From Xenoacremonium recifei (taxonomy: Eukaryota; Ascomycota; Sordariomycetes; Hypocreales; Nectriaceae), in assembly GCA_012184525.1 (NCBI GenBank), contig WOFQ01000024.1:372001-436000 (forward strand): a stretch of 64,000 nt of DNA. The letters run 5' to 3'. Shown one piece after another: positions 31,200 through 43,500 of the stretch; position 1 is the first letter of the stretch; the number at the start of each line of letters is the position of its first letter. The position numbers and the translations under genes were made by a program. The notes beneath the pieces were generated by a model. The model did not search any database. It was not told the origin of the DNA and was given only the letters and a program-made list of their open reading frames with translations.

Positions 31200-32474
31200 C
31201 TTGGTGGTCTCAGGATCGGCTTCGATGATGGAGCATATGGGGAGCTCTTCGGAGAACCGTCTCAAAGGCCGGGTAGTATCAAAGATTATCAAGAACGCGA
31301 AGGAGGCGTGTTTGAAGAAAGAGCCTATTGTTTGGCGCCATGATTGCGGTTAGACAAATTGATCAGGACAAAGTTTGGGCTGGGGGGGAAGCAAGAGAGA
31401 TAGAGAAACGAGGAGTGAATGCCAAAGAGGCGTCGCATAGAAAGCGGCACATGGCCCTGAAAAGAGGTGACAAGAAGGGGGGGAGAAGAGATGAGCTGCT
31501 GGAGGTGGAACAGAAGCAAGAATGAGGCGGAGGGAAAACGAGGCTGGCGGAGGTGATGGGGGAGGGAATCGGCGACGGGTGACCACGACGCGGTAGCAGC
31601 AGCAGCAGGCGGAAAGAAGGGAGAAGACGGGGGAATCAAGATGATGACGATAAAAAGGGAGAGACAAACTAATTGAGTGTGCGCAGCTCGGCGAGACGAC
31701 GAGAGCGCGAGGTGGTGAAGAGGAAGCGCGCCAACGAGCCCTGGCGGCGATGAGGTGAAGTTGCAGTTGGAGGCTCGGCCAGCCAGGGGAGGCTGAAGGA
31801 TGATTGGGAGCAGATGCATCTCCAGGGTGGAGCCGCCATCAACGAGGTGCCGGCTAAGGAAGGTACGTACCGGCCTGAAGCATTCCGGTCTGGGGTAAGC
31901 GCCCAGTATCTGAGCACAGTCCGGGCTGGACGTTTAATACTGTCAGGCTTCAGCTATTTACCGTTTGAGGCACAGTGTGACTCTGGCTGACTAACTCGGC
32001 CTCCAGTCTCCTCTCTGGCCAATCACACGTCTCTCTCCTCACCTGGAAGGTGGCGATCTCCGACGGTCTGGAGAGCGCCGCTATCTTAAACTTACATCAT
32101 TCCCGGTGGCTGTTATTAAGACCACGAGACGCTGTCAAAGACGACAATGTTGTCCGCTTGCCACAGCAGCAGCAGCAGCTTCAGCCGGCTGTTTCCCAGG
32201 ATAGGAGGATCTTTTAAAGCATCCAACGGCTGAGACGATTGCAATTGTTTGCTCGGCCACTTACACCAGCAGACCCACGAGAGCACGCGAGCTTGCCAAT
32301 CTACGACCATCTGATTCATTCACCCCACACCGCCAGAGGCCTGTCAATCCGACCTTCGTCTTGTTGTTTCTCCTCTTGACTTCAGCAAGTCGCAGATTGG
32401 GGCATCAATGCGTTGCTGAAACTTATCGCCCTTCAATCAAACGCCTCTTGTCACACGGTTCTGGAAGTGACAAG
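31200..32474. other. Divergent promoter region between ARS2 and MoCo sulfurase
   Basis: About 1.28 kb. The part at 31380-31660 is strongly purine-rich (G/A) on the plus strand. The short ORFs on both strands in this region reflect this bias and are not supported as genes. Confidence 0.5.
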
Positions 32475-35009
32475 ATGGCCGACAACATGGCAGAATACAG
32501 TCAGTCAATCTACAACTCTGCCATTGCAGACTTCAGGGAGTCGGAGTATCCCATGCTGAAAGGTTGTGGCTTGTCCAATCATAGTCTACACAATCACAAA
32601 CTGACTTGCCCAGATTCCGTTTATCTCGATCATGCTGGAACCACGCTCTGCTCCAAGTCCCTGATGGACGCATTCGCCCTCGACATGACCTCAAACCTCT
32701 ACGGCAACCCACATTCCAGCTCCCCCTCGTCTCAACTATCGACCTCACGCATAGAAGATGCACGGATGAACCTGCTGGCCTTCTTTGGTGCAGACTCAGC
32801 TGAGTATGACTTGGTCTTTGTAGCAAACGCGACGGCGGGGGTGAAGCTTGTTGTCGACGCCCTCAGATCTCGAGATCAACCTTGGTTATATGCTTATCAC
32901 CAAGCGTGCCATACCAGCCTCGTGGGCGCCAGGGAAGAGGCTTCAGATAGCATATGTCTTGACGACGATGAAATGAAAAACTGGCTCGACAACAGACAAG
33001 CGTGCGAGAGCATACGGCGGCGATGGGAAACCATTGTCTTTTCTTATTCGGCCCAATCGCACTTCGATGGCAAAAGATACCCTTTGTCATGGAGCAAGCG
33101 TCTCAAATCACATTCTTTAGTCGACACTCGGATATATACGCTCTTGGACGCATCGTCGTTTGTTGCTACCTCGCCCTTGGACCTCAGCCAGCCCGATCTC
33201 GCCCCTGACTTCACCGTCATGAGTCTTTACAAGATATTTGGCTTTCCTGATATCGGAGCTCTTATTATCCGACGGTCCGCAGAGTCATTGTTCGATCGTC
33301 GAAAATATTTTGGTGGAGGTACCGTCGATATGGTGGTCGCCGGTAAGGAGAAGTGGCATGCTCCGAAGTCTCAATTCCTCCATGAAAGACTGGAAGATGG
33401 GACTTTACCGTTTCACAGCATAACAGCTCTGGATCTAGCTATGCAAACGCACCGAAAGCTGTTTGGGTCGATGGAAAGCATCCGCTCTCACACATCTCAC
33501 CTCGCCCGCCGGCTTCACAATGGGTTGGCAGCTCTTAAACACGCCAATGGGGAACCAGTCTGCACTCTTTACACAGAGCTTGATTCTACAGGCCTCGGAA
33601 ATGGGCCAATAGTGTCGTTCAACCTTCGGAATAGCAATGGTGCATGGATCAGCCTCTTCGAATTTGAAAAGCTGACCACCTCGAAGAACATACATATACG
33701 GACCGGAGGGGTATGTAGTCCAGGCAGCATTGCCACCGCTCTCGACCTACAACCTTGGGAAATCAAGAAGAATTTCTCCGCTGGCTTTCGGTGCGGAGCT
33801 GAGAACGACATCATCTCCGGCAAGCCCACAGGCGTCATTCGGGCGAGCCTTGGTGCAATGAGTCTCTTGTCTGACGTTGAGAGGTTCATTGGCTTTATTC
33901 AGGAATTTTATCAAGAGAATCAGATCCTTCGCCCTTTGAGAGAATCCAAGGAAGCCAGAAATTTCAGCACAGGGCTTGGCCTTCGAGTGAAAGCCATTAC
34001 AGTGTTTCCCATCAAGAGTTGTGCTGGTTATCATCTACCGCCAGAGACACCATGGGAGATAAGGCCGGAGGGTTTGGCATGGGATCGCGAGTGGTGTTTG
34101 GTTCATGAAGGCTCAGGGCACGCTCTCAGCCAGAAGCGATGCCCCAAAATGGTCTTGATGCAACCTTCACTAGACTTTAACAGAGGTGTCTTGAGAGTCT
34201 CATATCTCGGCAGTCAGCCTCCTGGTGTGCCAAAGACTATATCCATACCATTATCGGCCGACCCTTCATTCTTTGATGCCAGCTATCACCATCTACCATC
34301 CCGCGTGTGTGGTGAGGAAATCTCGGCGCAAATCTACACCGACGCCAGGGTAAACTCCTTCTTCTCGCAGTCATTGGGATTGCCATGCGTCCTCGCCCGA
34401 TTCCCGCCCGGCGGCCGCGGGCTAAGCAGCCGAGCCTCCAAAGCCCAGATGCAACGTCACCAACTCTCTAGTCGGGATTTTCATCTTCCTGGCTCGTTCC
34501 CAGGCTTACCGTCTCCTCCAGACTCAGACTCTGAACAGCAACAGCAACCCTCGAAAATCTTATTGTCGAATGAGAGCCCCATACTGATGGTTCATAGCGC
34601 CAGCGTTGATGCTCTTAACATGGAGATCAAGGCTAAAGGCGGAACTCCCGTTGCTGAAGAGTCCTTTCGGGGCAATATCATCCTTGAGCAGACCGGCGGC
34701 GGCAATAGGCAGCTACCCTTCTCTGAAGATGAGTGGACTTCGCTACGGATCGGGAGACAGAACTTCAAGCTTCTCGGTGCGTGTCGACGATGCCAAATGG
34801 TTTGCATTGACCAGGAAACCGGAGAGCGGAGAGAGGAGCCCTTCGTTACGCTGGCCAAAACCAGAAGATTTGATGGCAAGGTCTACTTTGGAGCACATAT
34901 GCGACATGATCCCCCTCAGGAAGGCGGACATGTCAGCAAGGAGACACAACACCCAACGATCCAGGTTGGCGACCTCGCGTCTGTGGAAACAGCAGATTAT
35001 CTAGTCTGA
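32475..35009 (+). CDS. hxB: Molybdenum cofactor sulfurase
   Basis: PLP-dependent enzyme that sulfurates the molybdenum cofactor of xanthine dehydrogenase and aldehyde oxidase. Two exons are inferred (32475-32562, 32614-35009), giving 827 residues. The 51-bp intron has no stop and is a multiple of three, so the unspliced ORF looks continuous; removing it restores MLKDSVYLDHAGTTL, the family motif. The class-V aminotransferase domain (about 20-480) has NPHSSSPSS, VFVANATAGVKLVVDALRSR and MSLYKIFGFPDIGALIIRR with the PLP Lys. The MOSC N-terminal beta-barrel follows (VKAITVFPIKSCAGYHLP), then the MOSC domain ending in GACRRCQMVCIDQETGE. A Gln/Pro/Ser-rich insert lies at about residue 650. The symbol follows the Aspergillus orthologue. 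The ATG at 32475 is preferred; the longer frame starts only at a TTG. Confidence 0.94.
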   Translation: MADNMAEYSQSIYNSAIADFRESEYPMLKGCGLSNHSLHNHKLTCPDSVYLDHAGTTLCSKSLMDAFALDMTSNLYGNPHSSSPSSQLSTSRIEDARMNLLAFFGADSAEYDLVFVANATAGVKLVVDALRSRDQPWLYAYHQACHTSLVGAREEASDSICLDDDEMKNWLDNRQACESIRRRWETIVFSYSAQSHFDGKRYPLSWSKRLKSHSLVDTRIYTLLDASSFVATSPLDLSQPDLAPDFTVMSLYKIFGFPDIGALIIRRSAESLFDRRKYFGGGTVDMVVAGKEKWHAPKSQFLHERLEDGTLPFHSITALDLAMQTHRKLFGSMESIRSHTSHLARRLHNGLAALKHANGEPVCTLYTELDSTGLGNGPIVSFNLRNSNGAWISLFEFEKLTTSKNIHIRTGGVCSPGSIATALDLQPWEIKKNFSAGFRCGAENDIISGKPTGVIRASLGAMSLLSDVERFIGFIQEFYQENQILRPLRESKEARNFSTGLGLRVKAITVFPIKSCAGYHLPPETPWEIRPEGLAWDREWCLVHEGSGHALSQKRCPKMVLMQPSLDFNRGVLRVSYLGSQPPGVPKTISIPLSADPSFFDASYHHLPSRVCGEEISAQIYTDARVNSFFSQSLGLPCVLARFPPGGRGLSSRASKAQMQRHQLSSRDFHLPGSFPGLPSPPDSDSEQQQQPSKILLSNESPILMVHSASVDALNMEIKAKGGTPVAEESFRGNIILEQTGGGNRQLPFSEDEWTSLRIGRQNFKLLGACRRCQMVCIDQETGERREEPFVTLAKTRRFDGKVYFGAHMRHDPPQEGGHVSKETQHPTIQVGDLASVETADYLV

Positions 35010-35178
35010 GGTCTTGACTGCAACTAGTCCAGGAGTTTTGCACATAACGAGGTCAGTTGCACTGTTGTATATTTACTATCAAGATAGTTGCTCTTCCAGG
35101 CGATCATTAGAAGCGATGGAAACTCAATACCTGCGATGAATCTTAGCGATGCTACCATAGCAAATACTTTGAATAAAC

Positions 35179-37069
35179 TTACGAGAAGGCCTCATTATGA
35201 AGCCAGACTTCAACAGCCCCGGCTCTTCCCTGAATGATGCGTGCTTGGGCGGCTGTTGCCACACTGCTAATATCATCTTTCATTCCCGATGGTCCGCAAA
35301 CTGCGAGACCGACTGTGACGCCGTCTTGAGAGGTAAAGCTCTCAACAATAGGTCTTAGAAGAGACCGACCTGTGTGAAACTTGACATTGAAGAGGGATGC
35401 AATTGAGGTTGAAGTGCTGTCCGGGAGGCTCAGAGAGGACATTCCCTGCTCTTTGTCCAAACCCTGATCCTTTACCTCCGAGTTTGAAGGTTCTGGTACT
35501 TGTCCGTCATGAGTCTCGTGGATGTCGATGCTCAACCCTGGAATTGGGTCCTGTTCCAGCAAAGATTCTCTCTTCGCCGTACGCGCCAGAGCCTCAGAAT
35601 ACCAAGTCCGCATCCCTGTATCTCTTGAAGTAACCACAATCTTCATCTGCGCCGTAGTCTCATTGCTTCGAGATCTCAACCAATCCTCTAGCAGAGCCAG
35701 AGTGAAACCACATCCTGACCCACCACCAACAACGAGGCTGCGATCGAACCTCTGATACCAGCGTGCCGGCATGCCTCCATATGGGCCGTCGAGAAGGATT
35801 GGAACACTTGCACCTGTACTATTCTGAGCGAGCGCAGCAAGGCGACCAGTGATGCCTCCTCGTGGCTTCACGTAGAATATCATATCTCCCCTCTTTCCAT
35901 GACGCTCGACCAGAGAACAAATAGTGAAGGGATGTGCAGTAAATGCGTGTATACCGCAAGCTCGGAATCGGAGGAAGACATGCTGACCAGGGGTCCACGT
36001 TGCGGGCGTCTGGATTGCAATCTGCAAGCTCTGCGGAGTCTCTAGGTGCAATCTAGCAGTATGTTTGAATCCATGTTCCAGGTAGGTCTTTCCGAGCGCA
36101 TACAGGAAGCAGAGGGTGTATAGGACTCCCGTGGCAATGAAGTAGTCCCACGAGGAGAGGGAGGCACCGCAGTGGAAGAAGAAGAAAACGACAAAGACAG
36201 CGGCGAAGAAGAGATGAGTGGACTTGAAGAACTCATAATGTCGATTTCTGGGCACTATTAGTCTCGAACATACGCAAGGGTCTTGCATAGAAGTTGAACG
36301 CACCGGATCCAAGGTATAGACATGAACGTGAGCCAGGCCTGCGCAATGATAGCTACGATTCCCGTTACGTAGGTCCCTCCATCCATAAACTCAGCCCCCA
36401 TGTCGCCTACCCAGCGATGGAAAACAATGAAAGGGAACGTATGGATCAAAGCCAGCACAAACATGGCCCAACTAACCCAGCCATGCCAGACATTGAGCCG
36501 CTCAGGGGGCACGCCCGTCAGCGCAGTAATCATATTAGCCTTGGCCCCTAACGCGAATACGAATGGCATGCACGCCAGCGCCATCCATCCCGTTCGCGTC
36601 GCAAGAGGCGGCGAGTTCCCATAGTGGGCGTCCTTAGGCCAGTAATACGGACGCGGGCCCAGAGTCATGGCAGCGAAGAAGATGATACCGACAGAAGCCA
36701 AGAGGAGGGCTCCTAGGGGCTGCGAGACCCGCGGGAAGGTCTTGTAGGAGAGGAAACGGCCAGCAGAGAGGATACGACGCCATGGCCATGATTGTGAGAA
36801 ACGACGAGGGGTGTTCTCTGTGATGAGCCGGGTAATAGTGAAGACGGCGATGGCGGCGAGGAAGAAGTATATCGTCGAGAGGGCGAAGACATGGTCAGCA
36901 TTGTACCTACAAATTGTCAGTCAATCCACGAGAGGTTTACCGTCAACACTGACCAGAAGACCCAGTATCGTGACTTGTAGGCGCATTGAGCGGGAGTCAG
37001 AGTGCAGTTACCGGGATCGCGCGAGGAGTGAAGCTCGACAGGCGAGCTCAACCAAGGGACGATCGCCAT
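35179..37069 (-). CDS. Ferric-chelate reductase (FRE/NOX-type transmembrane flavocytochrome)
   Basis: Three exons (36954-37069, 36304-36906, 35179-36247) encode 595 residues. The N-terminus is short and has no clear signal peptide. The ferric-reductase transmembrane domain (about 60-320) has paired haem His residues in LNVWHGWVSWAMFVLALIHT and in HYEFFKSTHLFFAAVFVVFF with a following FHCG. The FAD domain shows HPFTICSL preceded by GIHAFTA. The NAD(P)-binding part has the phosphate loop ILLDGPYGG and LVVGGGSGCGFTLALLEDWL, and ends with AVCGPSGM and VEVWLHNEAF. It transfers electrons from cytosolic NADPH across the membrane to Fe(III)/Cu(II) chelates. No oxidase or permease partner is adjacent. 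It is convergent with the MoCo sulfurase, 169 bp apart. The start is the ATG at 37069; the frame opens further only to a TTG. Confidence 0.92.
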
Positions 37070-37675
37070 GGTGGCGTCTAAGTCAATGAAGACAATGCTT
37101 GCAAGCTTGAAGACCAAACGCGAGACAACATTTTATATACAGTAGGAGGATCCCTTTGTATACAAACCCCACGAGGAATGGTTTTCAATGCGCGTCCTGT
37201 CGTTGGTCCCACTGAAGACCAACTCCGCGATGGAGTCGTGATGAGCATGTTTGAGCAGCTTTGCCAAGGGAGCGCTAGCATGTCTCGGAGCAGAATTGTG
37301 ATCCTCCACTAGGATCTCTGCTAAAGAGGGAATCGTGCTCAAAATGGTAGGATCGGCAGGGGAATGACGGTTCTCGAGGGGTTCTTGGTTGTGCTGAATG
37401 TGGAAAACTGATCTTTATCGAACGGTTGGTGTTTGGTTGTAGCGGGGAAACTCTCTCATATTCCCTTGAGTAAATACCTATGATTAACCAGGATACCTAT
37501 AACAACTAGGGGATACATACCCTCATGTTTCGTTTGTCAAGGAACACACTCCACAATTGTCAACTTTTTAGACCTTATGCAGTACCATTTTCACTATCCA
37601 TACATACATGAATGAAGTAGTGTAGACCTTAATGAACCCAGCCATGAAATGCAGCAAAGGCGACAACTCCTCCCC
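37070..37675. other. Intergenic region upstream of the ferric reductase
   Basis: About 600 bp, holding the ferric reductase promoter and the GH15-like gene 3' region. No GATA-pair iron-regulator site (ATCWGATAA-type) was convincingly identified by eye. Confidence 0.45.
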
Positions 37676-40108
37676 TTACCTTGTCTCCGTCCATCCCTCC
37701 GCAGCTCTATCAAGGTTGAAAGCAGCACTGATCAACGCCAGGTGACTGAACGCCTGCGGCGTGTTGCCCAACTGCTCGCCGCTCCTCGCAATCTCTTCCG
37801 AGAACATACAAAGATGATTCGAGAAACTAAGCATGTTCTCAAACAGATTTACCGCGCGCACGAGATACTTGGGTTCATAAACGCTAGCCCGTGTCATAGC
37901 CTCGACCAGCCAGAATGTGCACATGCTGAACGCGCCCTCGCGGCCTCCGACTCCTGTATCCCGAAAGGGGTCGTCAGCGGCGATCGTCCTGGACGCGGGG
38001 GAGGCTGGCGCCTGATAGGTCTCACCGTCGTCGGACAGATCCGTGTCGTAGCGATATACCAGGCCTGTACTGGTCAGACCACCCTTCTCGGGTGGTAGTA
38101 GAATGCGGTCGAGCGTGTTCGTGAAGCGCGGGTCACAAGGCGAGATGAAGAAGACGAGAGGTGCGATTAGAATGGATGAGTCCAGCACACTATTGCTCTC
38201 AAAGCTCTGGACGAAGCACTTCATCTCCGTGTTGTAGCCTCACAGAGTGTCAGTATCGATATCTCTGAGTTGGGAGAAGGAACTAACCCTTTTCCATAAC
38301 TCGCTCGTATAGGTTGTCTCGAACCTCAAGCCATTTGGCTCGGTTGGGACAGGGGAAACATCTCTTGTCCGCGAGACGCAGACCTCGGTCGAAGGCTACC
38401 CAAAGCATGATCTGTGAATATGTGAAGTGCTGCTTGTTGTTGCGGACCTCCCAAATCGACATGTCAGGGTCTACAGAAGTGAGCGAAGGTCGCAACTAAT
38501 TTTTCCTGAGATCAAACGTACCATCTACAATAGTCAAGACATAATCTGCAATGACTGTCAGCAACTCTCAAGGATTATGGACAGTAAGACTTACCTAGAA
38601 TCTCCCGTACAGCCTTCCAAACCTCCCATTGGACGGGCTTGCCAAATTTGTTGTACAAGTAGATGGCATCCATAAGCTCACCGTAGATGTCAAATTGCTG
38701 GTGGAATGCAGCTCCGTTGCCAATGCGAACAGGGCTGCTCCCACGGTAACCCTCCAGGTGGTCCAGCGTGCTCTCGGGGATCTCTGTATCTCCCCGAATA
38801 GTGAACATGATAGGCAGGCTACCGTCTGGTCCTCGCGAGTGGACAAAGCGTTCCATGATGAACTCCATGTACGCATCTGCCTCGGCCTTAAATCCCAATC
38901 GAAGAAGGATGTAGATAGTGAAGCTCGAGTCTCGGATCCAGCAGTATCGATAGTCCCAATTTCTTACACCTCCTATGTCTTCAGGAACCGAAAATGTAGG
39001 TGCAGCAATGACAGCTCCAGTGGGTTCTGCAAGCCGATTAGAGTCGACGAAAAACAATTCAGCAAACCTTCTTACCATAGGTTAACATCTTCAAGATCAT
39101 CAGACTTCTTGAAACAACCTCTCTCCATCGTCCTTTGAACTTGGATTGAGAGATGAAGTTGTACCAGAAAGACTGGGTGTCATGCTGCTGAGAATCCAAG
39201 ACCAACGTCGTGATGCTCTCAGTAACGTGGTTGGGAATGTCATTTCTGAGAACGAAAGAAATGGCTTGGCCCTCTTTGATCTGGACTCTCGCGACCAAAC
39301 CATCGCCCAGCATCTTCGGGTGACGTGCTTTGCGAAATTGAATGGAAGGGCAGCTGTTCTCATCCTCTCCCTTTTCGAGAGCAACATCGAGCTGCAATTT
39401 GACGTCTTTGCTATGAAACGCAGCGATCTTGCTGTTCCTATCGGCAGACGTATGAGACTCCTGGTAGAGGGTAGTGACATGTTCATCTTTGCCATAGTTG
39501 AAGGCAGGGAATATTTCAATGTCTAGTTTTGTCAGCTTTCAAATGGATTGGGTCATAGTACGAGCAGAAAATACCTAAAGTCAATGAGCCTCGAATGCAT
39601 TCTACCCTTCTCACGAGCCACTTCTTCAACTCCTCCTGGACCTTGGTAGCTTCCCGAAAAGCGTTCTGTTTGTATCCCCTCGTCATGACTTGGGCACTCT
39701 TCGGGCGCGGAAAAAAGTCGACCAAGTCCACAACGCCGTCTTCGTGGATGTACCGTGTCTGCAGGATGCAGGATGAAGGCAGGTATTGTTGCTTCGTGGT
39801 GCAGTTGACGTTCTCTGGGGGCGAGATGCTGAAGTATCCTCCCTTGTCTTTGTCCAGTAACCGACAGAATACTGAGGGAGAATCGAAGTCAGGCCTGTCA
39901 TACTCATTTTCAGCAACAAAATCTCTCACATAGACAACATCCCCCGGAGCATCTCTCACCAGCACATAAAGTCCACACTTCCGTCGATGCCAATCAAAGC
40001 ACAGGTGTGCATGTTCCCAATCATTCCATAGTCCTCGATCGGCATGTAGCCGCCCGACTGAGCCCGGCGGGAGCTCCCCGGGTTGCAAGGCTGCGAGTCT
40101 GAAGCCAT
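37676..40108 (-). CDS. Glycoside hydrolase family 15-like (trehalase/glucoamylase-like) protein
   Basis: Seven exons (39960-40108, 39575-39894, 39076-39522, 38595-39026, 38523-38546, 38288-38470, 37676-38238) encode 705 residues with all phases consistent. The N-terminal trehalase-like domain has YMPIEDYGMIGNMHTCALIG followed by GSVDFMCWPDFDSPSVFCRL. The GH15 (alpha/alpha)6 barrel has RNWDYRYCWIRDSSFTIYIL, VRNNKQHFTYSQIMLWVAFD and, near the end, FSMCTFWLVEAMTRA. The WDYRYCWIRD motif is shared by bacterial and fungal intracellular GH15-like trehalases/glucan hydrolases. There is no signal peptide, so it is probably cytosolic. The fifth exon is only 24 nt (YVLTIVDD region). Trehalose is the likely substrate by family, not proven. 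The start at 40108 is the ATG just before the conserved block. Confidence 0.88.
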
Positions 40109-40539
40109 AATGATGCAGCGTTGAGGTTGAGCCGTTGTCTCACAGCCCCAGCTGACGATGATGTAATGGAGTTTTTGTAAGTCAAAGGGTCGCCGAAGCC
40201 TCCGAGCTAGAGATGGGTCTGGGGATTGATCCTCGTGGGCCTTCTGAGCAATAAGAGAGGGCAAGTCTCGGACTAGGCTTGGAAAATGCCTAGCGAGCTC
40301 TATTAGCTTTGGGCTTTGAGGCTACCGTGGAGGAGAAGCTCAAGATTCAGTGGCCATTTCAAGCCACAAGCGAGAACCAACCACAGATGTAGTGTCGTTT
40401 ACAGATCGCCTCTTCCACTGGTACCTTGACTAGTTGTCAAGTGCATCGCAACCCGTGCTCCAGTATCAATCATGTACTAGAGCCTATTTGTCTGCTTATA
40501 TATTCGAGAAAGCTATTTACAGAATGAGAATTCAAATAT
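40109..40539. other. Intergenic region between the NLR and GH15-like genes
   Basis: 430 bp containing the GH15-like promoter and the NLR 3' region. Nothing else recognised. Confidence 0.45.
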
Positions 40540-43500
40540 CTAAACTGATCGCAATCTAGCTACAATGTCTCGATGCCTCTCACTGTCACGCCCGTAAGTA
40601 ATCCGGATGCCAGCCTCTGCACGAGTGTAACACTCTTGTGCTTCTGAAGCCCTGCCAAGCCTGTCAAGTATGATACCCAGATTCTTCATGGTATCTAACG
40701 CGGGAGGGTATGTTTTTATTTCCATGTCACCCAATGCCTCCTCGTAGCCTCGAAGCACTCGCCTGTACAATGCCTCCGCATCAAAAATTCGGCCATTCTC
40801 AGAAAAGAGAAAACCCAGACCTGTGATTACGTTGAGCGTCTCCAAATTTTCTGGTCCTAATATCTTCTCATACTGTCGAATTAACCGCTCAAATATCATC
40901 TCCGCATCATTGAATCGGCCTTGTTTAGTGTAGAGAACACCCAGATTGCTGACGGTTTTGAGTGTCGATATATGCTCCGGTCCCCGTATCTTCTCCTTGC
41001 CTTGAAGTGCCCGCTTAAGCATCTCCTCAGCATCATTAAGTCGGCCTTGCTCAGAGTAGAGAAGACCCAGATTACCAACCATATCGAGCGTCGATATATG
41101 TTCCGGTCCGAATATCTTCTCTTGGCTTTGAAGTGCCCGCTTATGCATCGTCTCTGCATCATTAAGTCGGCCTTGCTCAGAGTAGAGAATACCCAGATTG
41201 CTGACGGTATTGAGTGTCGTTATATGCTCTGGTCCCCATTTCGTCTCCTTGCCTTGAAGTGTCCGCTTGAACATCTCCTCCGCATCACTGAATCGGCCTT
41301 CGGAATCATAGATGAGGCCCAAACCATTAGCTATGTCAAGCGTTGATGGGTGCTCTGGTCCATATGCCTTCTCTTTGGCTGAAAGTAACAGCTCGCACAC
41401 TGCCTCAGCATCGCTGAATCGGCCTTGTTCGTAGTAGAGATAACCTAGGCCCACCCATATTTGTTCATTACCCTGAGCACTGCCATCTTTCTTGATTCTC
41501 ACCAGGCATTGATCGGCATGTCGAAGAAGACGTCGATAGGTTAGCCAGTACTCTTCCTCCGCTTCGTCGGGTATATACCGTGCCACGCATTCCATTGCAA
41601 GCCGCGACATATCCTCATCAGTCTCCTTGTTCAACACATGGCCCATCCACGAATGCACACAGCCGTGTACGCTGTATCCCGAAGAATGTGGTCCCCGTTT
41701 TCTCGCCGGGGGGTCTGCCTCGACAAGCCCATGGCTGCACAGAACCCTCATGGTCTTATGAAAACAAAGACGATCCTGTGTCAAGGCCAGCATCCAATCA
41801 TCTGAATCTGATCTGCCACTCTGAAGCAGCTCAAACCACAAGTCTTCGTTGTCAAAGTACGCCCAAAGCTTAAGCAACTTCGCAGCCTTTTCGTCTTTTT
41901 CCTTGATATGTCTGTACGAGATGTTCCATGTCGAATACATCGCGTAGTTATAAGCAGGTAATTGCGGCGTTGCTTTTTGAAGCCGCAGCCACGATGTTTC
42001 GTAGAGCTCAAGGTACTCAGCATAGCTTGTCCCAACTTGATCAAGATAGGATCCAGCAGTCGATAAGGCGAGCGGGAGCCCGTCAAGTCGTCGCGCAAGC
42101 TCCATAGCAGTTTCATCTAGTGAATAGCGTCAGTCCAACACTATGCTCCCGCAAGTGAGTCACCTCACCATCTTCAAGTCCTTTTCGGTGCGAAGTCGAA
42201 GCCAAAATCTCAAGGCTATTACAAATATTTCCCAGTTTCCCAAGCCGAACAACCTCGCCAAACTTGACTTCGGATGATCTCGTAGTTATAATAATAGCGC
42301 CTTGGTAACTGGTAGGAAAGAAGGGTCGAATGTCGAACCCTTTGCCATTAGATGTATGACCTTCAGCTTCTGATGCTTCATCTCGCTCTTCTTTGTCGTC
42401 TTCATCGTTTTCCATTCCGTCTGTAGGACTGCTAAATTTCGGTTCGTCGTAATTATCGTAAATAACAAGCCATTGGGTGTTGCGAGATTCTCCCAGCCAT
42501 CGCCTGACCGTCTGCGTGGCCTGATCAAGGTCCTTGCTCTGCACGGCATTCTGAATATAGGCAATAGAAGGGTCTTGTTGACTGATTCTTTCGGCTGTTT
42601 GAGCGAAGCTCTGTTTCAGGGTCGTCTCGTCTCTTGCATTTAGCCAGATGACAGCAGAGTATTGTTTATGGTGACGTTTGACGTATTCTATAGCCAGCTG
42701 GGTTTTGCCCATACCTCCTAGGCCTTGCAGAATAACTGTCTGTTGCCCATCGCTGCTGTTCCGCAGAGCACTGCTGATCTGTGTAAGTTCATCTTCTCTC
42801 GCTACAAAATGAGGAACACCCATTGTATCTGATAAACTGAGCGGGAGTGACCATTTGCTTGACATAATGTCATTCCGAGCTGTTGTCATACTTCAGTTGA
42901 TTCAATAGATTTAGTTAGGATTGCTGGTGCCTACCCTCATTCATCCTCTCCTCCTCCTCCCATCTCGCCTGTATCTTAACATCAATATCCGCTAGCATGA
43001 TCTGCAAATGCTCTGAAATTGTCTCGTATCCGTTGTCTTCCTTCGAAGGGAATTTGACCATATTCAGATGGTCTGAATGAATGACAATCGGCTCTCCATT
43101 TGCCTGACCTGGCACGACTGCTGATGCGCGTGGCACAACCTGCATTCACTTAGTTTTTGGCCTGTCTATCGCGATGAGGAGAGACGATAATACGCACCAT
43201 GATCTTGTGGCCTGCTAATGTCTGGGTTTCGTACTCTTCGTAGGCAAACTTTGTGACAAAGTCGTTACTGATCGGGCCGTACTGTCCGAGTTGCTGTTGT
43301 AACCATTCCGAATCCCGCTCCAAATGCTTGAGAAGTCGATCATCGGCCGCTATAAACAAAGCAGTCACATTCGTGAGTAATTTGCCCAGGTGGACTCCAT
43401 TACCACCTTGATGGGGTGTGCCCATGAATACGATGCCGTATGTCGACAGCTTGATGGAACGGTGCTCTGGCAATGCGCCCTGTCGCGAGGCGTCTGAATG

